A DNA stretch of 54,884 nt from Pacificoceanicola onchidii. GTDB taxonomy: Bacteria; Pseudomonadota; Alphaproteobacteria; Rhodobacterales; Rhodobacteraceae. Of this stretch, positions 1 to 8,903 are shown one piece after another (position 1 is the stretch's first letter; every line of letters starts with the position of its first letter). The notes beneath the pieces are model-generated. The model saw nothing but the letters and a program-made list of their open reading frames with translations, was not told where the DNA came from and did no database searches. The position numbers were made by a program, and so were the translations under genes. The stretch is taken from NCBI RefSeq assembly GCF_004804335.1, contig NZ_SRXY01000015.1:1-54884 (forward strand), read 5' to 3'.

Positions 1-127
1 CGCCGCCCCTTTCAGGGCGGCGTTTCATCGGTTTCAAATGCTCGGGCGGCGGATCAGTCCGCGGCGCTCTCTTCAAGCTGCTCGATGCGGGCCGACAGCT
101 CCAGGATCAGCGCCTGCTGCGCCGCGT
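1..127. repeat. Terminal direct repeat, copy 1 (circular overlap)
   Basis: Identical to 54758-54884. A 127-base exact overlap at the two ends of a contig is what a de Bruijn assembly with k=127 leaves on a closed circle, so I read it as an assembly overlap and not a biological repeat. The replicon is then about 54,757 bp. Confidence 0.93.
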
Positions 128-1313
128 TCTGGGCGTTCAGCGCCTGAATGGCGGCCAGCGCCACGCCGGAGGTGTCGAGCGTCGAGATCGTGGTGTCGTT
201 GTGACCAAGACCAAAGGCCGCGCGGAAGTCCTGCGCCATCGGGCCCATGTGGCGCACACCGGCCTCGGCTTCGCTCTTGTAGGTCCAGGCGCTCAGCGGC
301 AGGGCCGCGACCTTTTCCAGAACCTCGGCGCCATCCACCGGGACAATCGCCATCTTGGCGTTCTTGTCCGAGCTTTGCGTCAGGGTGCCGCCGATGGTCA
401 GGTTGCCGGTCGCGTCAAGCGCCATGCCACCCTGCGCGGCGGTGCCGTCGCCGCCCACGCGGAACGAGCCATCGGCTTCAAAGAACATCCCCTCGGTCGG
501 GGCATCATCGCGGGAAATGATAAACCGGCCAGCCGCCGCGTTTTCATGGGTGAAAAACCAGCTTCTGCCGGTACTGTTGTTTTCAAAGGTCACATAAGAG
601 CCACCATTGTTTTCCACCCGCAGGCCTTCATAGGCCCCGCCGGAACCTCCTAAGACATGCAGCTTGGCCTCCGGAGAGGCGGTGCCAAAGCCAATGTTCC
701 CGTCGGTGTTGACATAGAGCGAGTTGCTCGGGGCAGAGGGGCGGATCCTGAACGGCAGGCGCGAGCCATTGGTGGCATCGCGCACAAAGAAGTTCGTCTC
801 GTTGCCCGCCACGTCCCAGGTCTGGGGGGTGAAGCCGGAGGTGCCGTCCTGCTCAAGACGCAAGGTCGGCGTGTCGCCATTGGGCACGTGGATTTCCACA
901 ACCGGTGTCGACGTGCCGACACCAATCCGGCCACCATCATCCACGTAAAGCGAATGGTTCGGCGCGCTGGCTTCGATGGTGAAGGGCGTGCGGCCACCGT
1001 CGATGTCATCGATGGAGAACTTGTTCTGCCCGCCATTCGATGAATCGTTGAAGGTGATCTGCCAGTCGTTTGTCGGGAAGGACGCGCTGTTCGAGGTATC
1101 CTGCGCCTTGATCCGCAGGTTGTTCTCTTTCAGGCGGAGCGTGTCAAAGCCAAAGCTCTCGCCGTTGACACAGTCCTGGCCCACGCAGATCGAGCCATCA
1201 ACGATCAGATCGTCAAGAATGAGCTGATCAGCCGATGCGGTGCTGGCGCTCAGAGCAACAAGCGCGCTGGCCCCCAGCACCGCCGCCCTGATGCGGAATT
1301 TGTGATTAGTCAT
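54..1313 (-). CDS. Exported fibre-like protein with C-terminal S74 intramolecular chaperone domain
   Basis: 419 aa. The chosen ATG (1313) has GAGGAG six bases upstream; a longer frame begins at 1334. The N-terminus is a Sec signal peptide (basic start, hydrophobic core, ASTASA cleavage-like site). The middle holds two similar units, each with a 'P-F-x-I…S-A-P-x-x-S-L-Y-V…G-x-I-G-x-G-T' pattern as in phage tail-fibre shafts. From about residue 315, SDKNAK begins a peptidase S74 / endosialidase-chaperone domain: Ser and Lys of the self-cleavage dyad, then a GPMAQDF segment. The protein ends in a short coiled coil. In phages this domain trimerises the fibre and then cuts itself off. Here an exported bacterial version is likely a trimeric surface or secreted fibre. 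That role is inferred; the domain call is firm. Confidence 0.85.
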   Translation of the reverse strand: MTNHKFRIRAAVLGASALVALSASTASADQLILDDLIVDGSICVGQDCVNGESFGFDTLRLKENNLRIKAQDTSNSASFPTNDWQITFNDSSNGGQNKFSIDDIDGGRTPFTIEASAPNHSLYVDDGGRIGVGTSTPVVEIHVPNGDTPTLRLEQDGTSGFTPQTWDVAGNETNFFVRDATNGSRLPFRIRPSAPSNSLYVNTDGNIGFGTASPEAKLHVLGGSGGAYEGLRVENNGGSYVTFENNSTGRSWFFTHENAAAGRFIISRDDAPTEGMFFEADGSFRVGGDGTAAQGGMALDATGNLTIGGTLTQSSDKNAKMAIVPVDGAEVLEKVAALPLSAWTYKSEAEAGVRHMGPMAQDFRAAFGLGHNDTTISTLDTSGVALAAIQALNAQNAAQQALILELSARIEQLEESAAD

Positions 1314-1640
1314 GACCATCTCCTCATGTCCCAATGCGGGGGCTACCCCCTGACTGTCTGTCTTTGCCTAAAGGGTTTGATGCCTTCGCCCCGGCTCACT
1401 CAAGAAAAAACTTCAAAAAACATTGTTTCAAACGGCACCTGTGCAAAGTTTACCATAGGTCACTGTGCCCAATTGTGATCTCGGACACAACCGTTCAGAG
1501 AACCAGAAACGGAAATACTCCGCCCACCCGTCAGCCTACAAAGACCACAAAGACCCGCGCGCCAGCGCACATCTCAGGGACCAAAACGCGGGCAAACCGG
1601 CCCCGCCACGGGATTTTCCGGCGCTCAGAGGGTGCAATCC
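1314..1640. other. Intergenic region between divergent genes, no gene seen
   Basis: 327 bp between the S74 protein (left) and the sulfotransferase-GT fusion (right). It is AT-richer than its surroundings at about 1385-1480 and so probably carries the two divergent promoters, but I see no convincing -35/-10 pair. No ORF here has a credible ribosome site or protein-like composition. Confidence 0.5.
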
Positions 1641-3713
1641 ATGCAGCCTGACCCTACAACCCCGAACAACCCTTCCGTTTCAGACCTCGATGGAGTGTCC
1701 GCCTTGCTGATTTTTGTCGCCGGTATGCACCGCAGCGGGACCTCCGTGCTGATGCGCCTGCTCAAACAGGCCGGGGCCGTGGTGCCCGGCGACATGCTGC
1801 CCGAAAACGAGGACAACCCGACAGGCTACTGGGAAGCGCGGGACGTGGTGCAGCTCAACAACCGGCTGCTTGTGGCGGCCGGGCGGCACTGGTGCGATGA
1901 TCGCGCGCTGCCCGCCGGTGCGCTGGACGCCCTCGGGCGGGATCATGGGGCCGAGATCACCGAGACCCTGCGCGGGCTCAGCGCCGCCGGGACACTTGTC
2001 GCCCTCAAAGACCCGCGCCTGTCGCTCTTGCTGCCGCTCTGGCTGGCGGCGGCGGCGGAGATCGGGGCCGAGGCCCGCAGCCTGATCGCCATCCGTCCTC
2101 CCGCCGAGGTCGCCCGCTCCCTGTTCCAGCGCCTGCACACCACCGCCTTTCGCCCCGCCGCGATCCCCAGCGCCACCAAGGCCCACACGCTCGCCGCCCG
2201 CTACATGCTCGAGGCGGAGCGCCACACGCGCGGGACAAAACGCGGCTTTGTCGATTTTGCCGCGCTGCTGGAGACCCCGCAGGCCGAACTGGCCCGCGCC
2301 CTGCGGGAGGCGGACATCCCGCTGCACCCCGAGGCGGACAGCCCCGCGCTTGTCGATCCCGCCCTGCGCCGCCAGCGCGCGGTTCAGGCGCCGTCCGATC
2401 TCTGGGCCAGCGCGGGGTTCGCCACCCGCATTTACGATCAGCTCCGCACCGCGCCCGAAGACAGCGCCGCGCTGGATGCCACCTATGACGCCTTCGAAAC
2501 GCTCAAGGCCGAAACCGATGCCCTGCGCCCCCGCGCGCCGCAGGCGCAGGAGACCGGCGTCGCCCTTGCCACGCTCGAACGCGCCTATGCCACAGAGCCC
2601 GCAAAGCAGGTGGTGTTCCTCTCCGGCGCGCCGCTCTCCAAGGGGCATATCTACCGCGTGCAGAACCGGATCGAGACGCTGATGCACACACCCATCGCCG
2701 GGGCCTGTGCCACGCTGGGTGAGGATGACCCCGAGGCCATCGCCGAAGCCGCCGATCTGATCGTGCTGTTCCGCGCCGAGGCTTCTGCGGCCACAGAGGC
2801 GCTTTATGCCGCCGCCCGCGCCCGCGGCGTGCCGGTGATCTTCGACATAGACGATCTGGTCTTTGACCCCGATTACATGAAACCGGAGTTTCTCTCGCTT
2901 CTCGACGGCATGACCCCGCATCAGCGCGCGGTCTGGGAGGGGCGCGCCGAGAACTACCGCCGCGCGCTCTGCGGCGCCGATGGTGTCTGGGTTTCAACCG
3001 AGGCGCTGGCCGGACACGCCCGCCGCTTCAACCCGACGGTTCAGGTGGTGCCGAACGGGATCAGCCTCGGCAGGGCGCGCCGCGCGAAGACTCTCTGGAA
3101 ACAGTCTCTAACCCGGCCCAATGATGGTCTTCTCCGCATCGGTTACGCCAGCGGCACCCCCACCCATGACCGCGATTTCGCCCCCCTCGCGCCGGTGCTG
3201 GCCGGGCTGCTGGCGGGCAATCCGGCGCTGCGCCTCGTGCTGCTTGGCCATATCGACGCCGCCCGCTTCCCCGCGCTGGCCCCGGTGATGGCGCAGATCG
3301 AACAGCGCCCCGAAGTGCCCTTCGAAGACCTGCCCGAGGCTCTCCTCGGCATTGACATCAACCTCGCGCCGCTGGAGGCAGATAACCCCTTCTGCGCGGC
3401 CAAGAGCGAGCTGAAATTCTTTGAATCCGCGCTGGTCGGCGGCGTGAGCGTGGCCAGCCCCACCCCGCCTTTCGCCGCCGCCATGCAAGACGGCACCACC
3501 GGCTTTCTCGCCCGCAGCGCTCAGGACTGGCAGGACCGCCTGACCGCCCTGATCTCGGACGCAGACACCCGGCACATCCTCGCCAATGCCGCCCATGAAA
3601 CCGCACTGGACCGCTTCGGCCCCGAGGCGCAGGAGACGGCCCTGCTCACGGCCATCCGGCAGAGCGTGACCCAAGCCGTTTGGCCAGAAGGCCAATCAGA
3701 AGCGCGGCGATGA
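1641..3713 (+). CDS. Sulfotransferase-glycosyltransferase fusion protein
   Basis: 690 aa from the ATG at 1641, with AGAGGG about eight bases upstream; a GTG at 1632 is in frame. Residues about 20-260 are a PAPS-dependent sulfotransferase: AGMHRSGTS is the phosphosulfate loop, NPTGYWE follows as in related bacterial enzymes, and IAIRPPAEVARS fits the 3'-phosphate site. From about residue 310 the sequence is a GT-B (GT4-like) glycosyltransferase with a DIDDLVF segment, a VVPNGI motif and a C-terminal nucleotide-sugar half. One polypeptide may thus add a sugar and sulfate it, acting in the cytoplasm on the surface glycan. Its 3' end overlaps the convergent MFS gene by 68 bp. Sugar and acceptor are unknown. 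Confidence 0.85.
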   Translation: MQPDPTTPNNPSVSDLDGVSALLIFVAGMHRSGTSVLMRLLKQAGAVVPGDMLPENEDNPTGYWEARDVVQLNNRLLVAAGRHWCDDRALPAGALDALGRDHGAEITETLRGLSAAGTLVALKDPRLSLLLPLWLAAAAEIGAEARSLIAIRPPAEVARSLFQRLHTTAFRPAAIPSATKAHTLAARYMLEAERHTRGTKRGFVDFAALLETPQAELARALREADIPLHPEADSPALVDPALRRQRAVQAPSDLWASAGFATRIYDQLRTAPEDSAALDATYDAFETLKAETDALRPRAPQAQETGVALATLERAYATEPAKQVVFLSGAPLSKGHIYRVQNRIETLMHTPIAGACATLGEDDPEAIAEAADLIVLFRAEASAATEALYAAARARGVPVIFDIDDLVFDPDYMKPEFLSLLDGMTPHQRAVWEGRAENYRRALCGADGVWVSTEALAGHARRFNPTVQVVPNGISLGRARRAKTLWKQSLTRPNDGLLRIGYASGTPTHDRDFAPLAPVLAGLLAGNPALRLVLLGHIDAARFPALAPVMAQIEQRPEVPFEDLPEALLGIDINLAPLEADNPFCAAKSELKFFESALVGGVSVASPTPPFAAAMQDGTTGFLARSAQDWQDRLTALISDADTRHILANAAHETALDRFGPEAQETALLTAIRQSVTQAVWPEGQSEARR
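3100..3109 (+). repeat. AACAGTCTCT motif, copy 1 (within sulfotransferase-GT fusion)
   Basis: Followed by AACCCGGCCC. One of four copies; about 0.1 would be expected by chance for a given 10-mer on both strands of this plasmid. Confidence 0.6.
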
Positions 3714-4944
3714 CAAGCCACACCGCGCCGAGCATCCAGGCCATGGGGGTGCCGTAAACATCGGCGATGGCACCCGCCAGAATCAGGCCCAGGGCCGCCC
3801 CAAGTTGCTGTATCAGCGAGCGCAGAGACAGCATGGTGGCGCGTTGGCGGTCTTCGACACATCTGTGCAGAATGCTGCTGGCCGGGGTCTCACACAGACC
3901 AAGGATCATGGAATAGAGGATGAAAGCCGCCGCAAAGCCGGTGATGCCGCCCTGCACGGCCAAAACGATCTGAACCCCCGCCAGAGAGGCAAACGCCGCC
4001 GCAAGCATCACCGCATGCCGCCGCCGGAACATCCGGCTGATGCGCGCAGACAGCGCCGCGCCAAATGCAATCGAGAAGAAATAGGCGGCGGTCAGCACAC
4101 CGATGAACGTGTTTGCGGTGCCCTCCTCCAGCAAAGGCTTGGCATGGGTGGGCCAGATCACCTCGACCGGGTTGCTCGCCATCAGGAAAAACGCCAGGGC
4201 CGCCAGAAGCACCGACAAGGCCGGATGCCGCAGGGCAAGCCGCCCCGCGTCCCGGATCACCGCCGGGACAGCTGCAAACCCCTGCCTCAGCGCCTTGGGG
4301 TTCAGGGCGCGCGGCGGCTCCACGATGAAAACCAGGGTGTAGACAAACACGCCCAGCATCACCGCAAGGCTCGCCACATAAGACACGTCATAGGCATGGC
4401 CTCCCAGCCGCTCGGCCAGCGGGCCAAGAAGATCGGGCAGAAGCCCGCCCAGAACCGCCCCCACCGCCAGGCCCATGGCCCCGGCCCATTGCGCCTTGGC
4501 CAGCGCGGGCTGGACATCCACATCCGGGGCCGCCGCCTTGAAGGTTTCGACAAACCAGGCATCCAGCGTGCCCGAGCGCAGGGCGCGTCCAAGGCCGATG
4601 AAGGCAAAAGAGAGCGCAAGAACCGGGAAATCGCGCGCGCCCAGAAACAGGACAAGAGAGAGCACGCTGGCAACAACCGCGGCCAGAAAGACCGGCTTGC
4701 GCCCGATGCTGTCGGCCAATCCGCCAAAAGGGAGCTCCAGCGCCATGGTCGTCAGGGAGTAGACCCCAAACAGGAGCGAGATCTGGAACAGGTCCATGCC
4801 GCGATCCCGCAGCGCCAGCGCAACAACGGCAACCGTCAGACCCATGGCAAGGCGATCGAGAAACTGGTGGCGCTGAAACACCCGGATGTGCCGCCGCGCC
4901 GGAGCGGTCAGCGCCGCGTAAGAGAATTCCAGCTCCGTTGTCAT
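3646..4944 (-). CDS. Major facilitator superfamily transporter
   Basis: 432 aa with about twelve hydrophobic segments and a central basic loop. The loop after the second helix (GGLADSIGRKP) is the MFS motif A. The N-terminal cytoplasmic stretch has basic residues before helix 1. It resembles drug/H+ antiporter-like MFS proteins, but the substrate cannot be told from sequence. It does not look like a Wzx flippase. The gene is the last leftward gene before the fusion gene and overlaps the latter's 3' end by 68 bp. Upstream lies a copy of the plasmid's covarying repeat (5115-5299), so its promoter is either between 4945 and 5114 or beyond the repeat. Confidence 0.85.
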   Translation of the reverse strand: MTTELEFSYAALTAPARRHIRVFQRHQFLDRLAMGLTVAVVALALRDRGMDLFQISLLFGVYSLTTMALELPFGGLADSIGRKPVFLAAVVASVLSLVLFLGARDFPVLALSFAFIGLGRALRSGTLDAWFVETFKAAAPDVDVQPALAKAQWAGAMGLAVGAVLGGLLPDLLGPLAERLGGHAYDVSYVASLAVMLGVFVYTLVFIVEPPRALNPKALRQGFAAVPAVIRDAGRLALRHPALSVLLAALAFFLMASNPVEVIWPTHAKPLLEEGTANTFIGVLTAAYFFSIAFGAALSARISRMFRRRHAVMLAAAFASLAGVQIVLAVQGGITGFAAAFILYSMILGLCETPASSILHRCVEDRQRATMLSLRSLIQQLGAALGLILAGAIADVYGTPMAWMLGAVWLVIAALLIGLLAKRLGSRSAGWP

Positions 4945-5114
4945 GTCCGCACCTTCGGCCCTGAAGACCGCTTGCGCAAGACCACGGCCGCGCGGGCCTG
5001 AAACCTGTATTGGTCGGTCACAGGCGCATTGTTTTCGCAGACGCCAGGAAAGGGCGGCTTGCGCCTGTGGCGTTCTGAATTGGCATTAGGCGAAGGGGAG
5101 CAGTGGCCGTTCGT
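4945..5114. other. Leader of the MFS gene, no gene seen
   Basis: Left part of a 409-bp gap (4945-5353). I see no ORF with coding character and no clear promoter hexamers. The rest of the gap is mostly repeat copy A. Confidence 0.4.
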
Positions 5115-5299
5115 TCTTTGCACCCCAGCGCGGAATCAAGCCCGAAGGGCGCCGCGCCATCGACGGGCCGTCCCCACGGCACGGCGATTGGGTTGTTGTA
5201 TCGAGCCACACATGACGAACGCGCCAGTGGCTGGGATAAATCGAGGGGATTTGAGGTAGGATCGCCGTACCACGGCCCGTCGATGGCGCGGGCTGTGCT
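5115..5299 (+). repeat. Covarying palindromic intergenic repeat, copy A
   Basis: Shares TTCTTTGCACCCCAGCGCGG and the following CGGAATCAAG with copy D. It holds a perfect 20-bp inverted repeat, CCGCGCCATCGACGGGCCGT (5152-5171) against its reverse complement at 5272-5291. Nested inside is CGGCGAT/ATCGCCG. A first small hairpin (GCCC-GAA-GGGC) precedes the long stem. The interior carries GATAAATCGAGGGGAT, shared with copy C. All four copies on the plasmid (A-D) have the same orientation. No transposase or target-site duplication is visible. Confidence 0.85.
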
Positions 5300-5353
5300 C
5301 AACTTCTGCAAAACCCCTCGCGACGCCAGACCGCTCCCCCACGCGGCCAACCC

Positions 5354-6241
5354 TTACCGCCAATACCATTCCCCGACGGCTTCCTCGCGCCCGTAGGCCA
5401 GCCCCATGTCGACCTCGAAATCATAGCGCGGGAAGCGGTAGTCATAGCCCGCCGCCTGCCGGAATTCCTCCTGGCTGTCGCGGAAGAACCCTTCTTTCGA
5501 GGTCGCCACGCCACCATGCACCTGGTGAAAGGTCGCCTCGCCCCAGAGCAGGATATTGCGGGCCCCGGGGCGTTCCATGGCCCTGTTGAAGGCCTCGAGG
5601 TTACACAGCCCGCCGCCCGAGCGGGCAAAGCCTTCGCGATAGCCCCCCATCTCCAGCCAGAGCGCGCGCTCCAGGGCAAAGGCGTTGCTTTCGTTCTGGG
5701 TATAGACAGTGCCATGCCGATGCGCCCCGGCCCAGACGCTGACCGCGTTGAGCCGGTCCAGATCCGCCTCCCAGCCCGCGCCCGCCAGCAGCGCGTCTTC
5801 GGCGGCCTGATCATAGCCTTTCTGCACCGAGCGCATCTGCACTTCGGGGCCAAGGTGGCGCGAGGCCACATAGGTGCAGGCCCCGGGCGCGCGCTCCAGC
5901 GCATCGATCGTGCGGCGCACCAGATAGGGGCTGAACATGCGCGCGCCATCAATGCAGAGCATGACAAACCGCCCCCGCGCCTGATCTGCCGCGCAGGCGT
6001 TCATGGCAAAAACCGGGGAAGGGTGGCTCTGTTCCGGGGCAATCCGGTGCAGGCAGACAGGCACCCCGCCGAAATCCACCCCTGCGAGAGACAGCGCCTG
6101 CGGCGATCCATTGTCGATGACAATCACCTCGTAGTCCGTCGCACAGACCTCCTTTTGCAAAGGCGGCAGCATCGAGCGCAGCGTCCGGGGCGCTTCGCGC
6201 TGCATGGCATAGGTGTTGAGGATGATCGACAGCTTGACCAC
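5354..6241 (-). CDS. Family 2 glycosyltransferase
   Basis: 295 aa from a GTG (6241) preceded by GAAAGGG at seven bases. The in-frame extension to 6337 is Gly/Arg-rich and unlike the family. The N-terminus KLSIILNTYAMQREA and EVIVIDNGSP give the GT2 nucleotide-binding fold. Position and shape of RFVMLCIDGAR suggest the metal-binding region, with a single Asp where DxD is usual. It is a soluble cytoplasmic enzyme, probably adding one sugar of the surface glycan. It lies alone between the RTX protease and repeat A, outside the main polysaccharide operons. Donor and acceptor unknown. Confidence 0.8.
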   Translation of the reverse strand: MVKLSIILNTYAMQREAPRTLRSMLPPLQKEVCATDYEVIVIDNGSPQALSLAGVDFGGVPVCLHRIAPEQSHPSPVFAMNACAADQARGRFVMLCIDGARMFSPYLVRRTIDALERAPGACTYVASRHLGPEVQMRSVQKGYDQAAEDALLAGAGWEADLDRLNAVSVWAGAHRHGTVYTQNESNAFALERALWLEMGGYREGFARSGGGLCNLEAFNRAMERPGARNILLWGEATFHQVHGGVATSKEGFFRDSQEEFRQAAGYDYRFPRYDFEVDMGLAYGREEAVGEWYWR

Positions 6242-6417
6242 GCGGCGGCCCTTTCCCTTGCGCCCCGATCCTGTGGGGCGCGCCCATGGTATCGGTGGCG
6301 CAAAAGAGGAACAACCGCCAGCCTGTTGCACGCGCAAGGGTCTTGTCCCGGAACCACAGGGGGCACCGGGACAAGACCTATAACGCGGATTATGTCATGA
6401 AAGAGGGCCGGGAGGCC

Positions 6418-8265
6418 TCAGAAGATATCGATCCCGGCTTCAAGCCCGGTCGTGCTGGTCACGCCGGTCAGGGTGATGGTGTTGCCACCGCCGAAATCCA
6501 GGATCACGTTGCCGCTGGCGTCGATGTCGGCAAACTCGGCGATGATCTGGGCATCGCTCAGCGTGCCGTGGGTGCTGGTCCAGAGCGCATCATCGAGCTT
6601 GAGCACATCGCCCTCGGCCAGGCTGAAATCGGTGATCTCGTCGCTGCCGAAGCCGGTGGCAAAGAAGAACTCGTCCACGCCCGTGCCGCCCGACATGGTG
6701 TCATTGCCCGTCCCACCGTAGATCGTGTCATTGTCCGCAAAGCCCAGGATCAGATCGTTGCCGCTGCCGCCGTAGATCGCGTCATTGCCATCGCCGCCAT
6801 AGATGGTGTCGCTGCCCGCCATGCCGCCCAGCTGGTCATTGCCGCCGCCGCCGTAGATGGCATCGTCGCCGTTGCCGCCATAGGCGATATCGTGGCCATT
6901 GACCCCGCCCAGCGTGTCGTTGCCGTTGCCGCCAAACAGGCTGTCCTGCCCGTCCGCGCCGAACAGGCTGTCATTGCCATCGACCCCGCCCAGCATGTCA
7001 TTGCCGGACCCGGCGTAGATCGAGTCGTTGCCATCGGCCCCGAACAGGCTGTCGTGGCCCGCCGCGCCGCCGATCAGGTCATGGCCGCTGCCGCCATAGA
7101 GGCTGTCGTTGCCATTGCCGCCGAACAGCCGGTCATTGCCCGCGCCGCTGTAGACAAGGTCATTGCCATCGCCTGCAACGATGTCATCGACGCCGCCGTT
7201 GGTGTAGATCACGTTGTCCGCTTCATTGCCGGTGACCGTATCGTTGCCGCCCCCGGTGGTCAGGTTCTCGATCACCGTGCCGCGCGCGATGATCAGGTTG
7301 CCGGTCAGCCCGCCCACATCGGAGATCGCCTCGTCGTTCAGATTGATCCGGCCCGCCACGTCGGTATAGCTCAGATCCAGGGTATCGGTGCCGTCGCGGT
7401 CATAGATCGTATAGGTGGTCGAGCCGCCCTTGTAGAGCGCCGCGCCCGTGCCATTGGGCAGCGAGTTGAAGAAGCTGCCCATGTAGCCGCCAAGCGTGCT
7501 GTTCGCGCCCCAGACCGTATCGCCGGCGGTCTCGCTGCTGGCTCCCGGCGCGCCATAGAGATTCTGGATCGCGATGATGTCGACGATCATCGGGGTCAGC
7601 ACATCGGCCAGGCTGGCATTGGTGGCGGTGTTGTCGTTCTGGTCGAAGTAGGACATCACCGACATCTGCCAGCTGTCATTGGTAAAGATATTGTCCACGC
7701 CATAGGTGGCATTGCCGTCATAGGGGCCCTGGTGGCCAAGACCCAGCGCATGGCCGATCTCGTGGATGTAGGTCGAAAAGGCGTAGGAATCGATGGTCGC
7801 CCCTTCGGTGATCCAGCTCCAGTGCACGTTGACCGTGGCGCTGGTGATATAACCATTGGTGCTGTTCCAGAAGGCATAGGCCCCGGAATCATTGTCCTGG
7901 AAGGTGATATCGCCACCGCTCGTCACCTCGACAAACTGCAGGTCGGCCACCGACTCCCAGGCTTCCAGCGCCCAGCGGGCCAGCTGCTGGCCCTCGGCGG
8001 TCAGGCCGGAGATGTTGACGGTGATGACATTGCTGGCCGACGTGTCCCACTGCCCGTTGTCGTTCGGCCCGCCCCAGAAACCGGTGGTCAGGTAATTGGC
8101 CATCTCGTCAAGCGTTGCGGTCACGGCCCCCGCCGTGCCGGTGCCCGCGGTGCCCGGTCCGATCGACGCGCCACCACAGCCGGGGCAATGGCAGGAACGC
8201 GTCATCTCGATATGGGGCAGCTCCGTCGCGGCATCCTTGAGGAGTTCAAAGATATTGGTCGTCAT
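6418..8265 (-). CDS. Serralysin-like RTX zinc metalloprotease (M10)
   Basis: 615 aa. Residues about 166-176 read HEIGHALGLGH, the HExxHxxGxxH zinc site of metzincins; a Met-turn (SVMSYF) follows near residue 203. From about residue 345 come some twenty GGxGxDxLx calcium-binding nonapeptides, then a C-terminal block ending in hydrophobic residues plus IF, as in type I secretion signals. There is no Sec signal. It is therefore a secreted, calcium-folded protease of the serralysin type, exported by an HlyBD/TolC-like system not encoded here. The N-terminal propeptide region carries CHCPGC (residues 25-30), unusual for serralysins and possibly a metal-binding or latency device (inference). Confidence 0.92.
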   Translation of the reverse strand: MTTNIFELLKDAATELPHIEMTRSCHCPGCGGASIGPGTAGTGTAGAVTATLDEMANYLTTGFWGGPNDNGQWDTSASNVITVNISGLTAEGQQLARWALEAWESVADLQFVEVTSGGDITFQDNDSGAYAFWNSTNGYITSATVNVHWSWITEGATIDSYAFSTYIHEIGHALGLGHQGPYDGNATYGVDNIFTNDSWQMSVMSYFDQNDNTATNASLADVLTPMIVDIIAIQNLYGAPGASSETAGDTVWGANSTLGGYMGSFFNSLPNGTGAALYKGGSTTYTIYDRDGTDTLDLSYTDVAGRINLNDEAISDVGGLTGNLIIARGTVIENLTTGGGNDTVTGNEADNVIYTNGGVDDIVAGDGNDLVYSGAGNDRLFGGNGNDSLYGGSGHDLIGGAAGHDSLFGADGNDSIYAGSGNDMLGGVDGNDSLFGADGQDSLFGGNGNDTLGGVNGHDIAYGGNGDDAIYGGGGNDQLGGMAGSDTIYGGDGNDAIYGGSGNDLILGFADNDTIYGGTGNDTMSGGTGVDEFFFATGFGSDEITDFSLAEGDVLKLDDALWTSTHGTLSDAQIIAEFADIDASGNVILDFGGGNTITLTGVTSTTGLEAGIDIF

Positions 8266-8433
8266 GTCTCTTCACCAGTGCTCGTACGTCTTGTTCTAAG
8301 GCAAGCGGCGCGTGTTGGAGTGATCTGCGCCGGAAGGGTCTCGCCTGTTTGTTTATCCGCCCTCTGAACCCTTTTTATGGCTTCATTGAGGCCGCGTGTG
8401 TTCAATTTCTGTTGAATGCTCTGCACCTGGCTC

Positions 8434-8874
8434 TCAGTCCAGCGCCGCCTTGAGCGCGGGGGCAAGGCCCGGCTCGGAGGCCAGAAGCGCGTCGGTAAAC
8501 CCCTGCAGCTTGCCCGCATCAAGCGCCGCATCCACAAGGCGGAACCGCACCTCGGGGCCGCTTTGCGGATCGGCGTCCTGCGCCCTGTCCCACCACAGAT
8601 GCCCGCGCAGCCCGCGCGCATCCGCCCCGGTGACCTGCACCACAAGCATCAGCGCCGCGCGCCCGTCCCGCCCGGTGATGCGCAGGCCCGGGGCGCTCTG
8701 TTCAAGCGAGGCGGTCATCGCCGTGCAGAGCATATCCGCTGTCAGCGCCCCCGCCTCTTCCGGCAGGCGGCAGTCCAGCGCAAGGCCGCCCTGGCCCGCG
8801 CCCCCTGCCCCGGCCTCTGCCGGCGCAAGACAGGGCAACACCCCCATGACAAACCCAAGAACCGATCCGCGCAT
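8434..8874 (-). CDS. Small exported protein of unknown function, downstream of repA
   Basis: 146 aa with a signal-peptide-like N-terminus (MRGSVLGFVMGVLP…). A strong ribosome site, GAGGGAGAGGG, lies just before the ATG. Two cysteines remain in the mature part (in DCRLPEE and MLCTAM) and could form a disulfide in the periplasm. I do not recognise the family. It starts 29 bases after the repA stop on the same strand and is probably cotranscribed with it. Nothing in the sequence links it to replication. GC content and codon use match the neighbours. Confidence 0.6.
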   Translation of the reverse strand: MRGSVLGFVMGVLPCLAPAEAGAGGAGQGGLALDCRLPEEAGALTADMLCTAMTASLEQSAPGLRITGRDGRAALMLVVQVTGADARGLRGHLWWDRAQDADPQSGPEVRFRLVDAALDAGKLQGFTDALLASEPGLAPALKAALD

Positions 8875-8903
8875 GCCCTCTCCCTCTTTCCCGCTTTCCC
8901 GGA

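Noticed and set aside
1-127. 127-bp terminal repeats as ends of a transposon or linear element
   Set aside because: Direct, exact, at the contig ends, and cutting through a coding sequence; the length equals a common assembly k-mer. An assembly overlap explains it.
3646-4944. MFS protein as a Wzx-type polysaccharide flippase
   Set aside because: It has the MFS motif A and about twelve helices; it lacks MATE/Wzx character, and polysaccharide export here is by an ABC system.
5103-5396. Small ORFs inside repeat copies A and D (start like SLHPSAESSPK or VLCTPARNQARRAP)
   Set aside because: They are translations of the palindromic repeat; the same peptide appears from different copies with different ends, and no ribosome site is seen.
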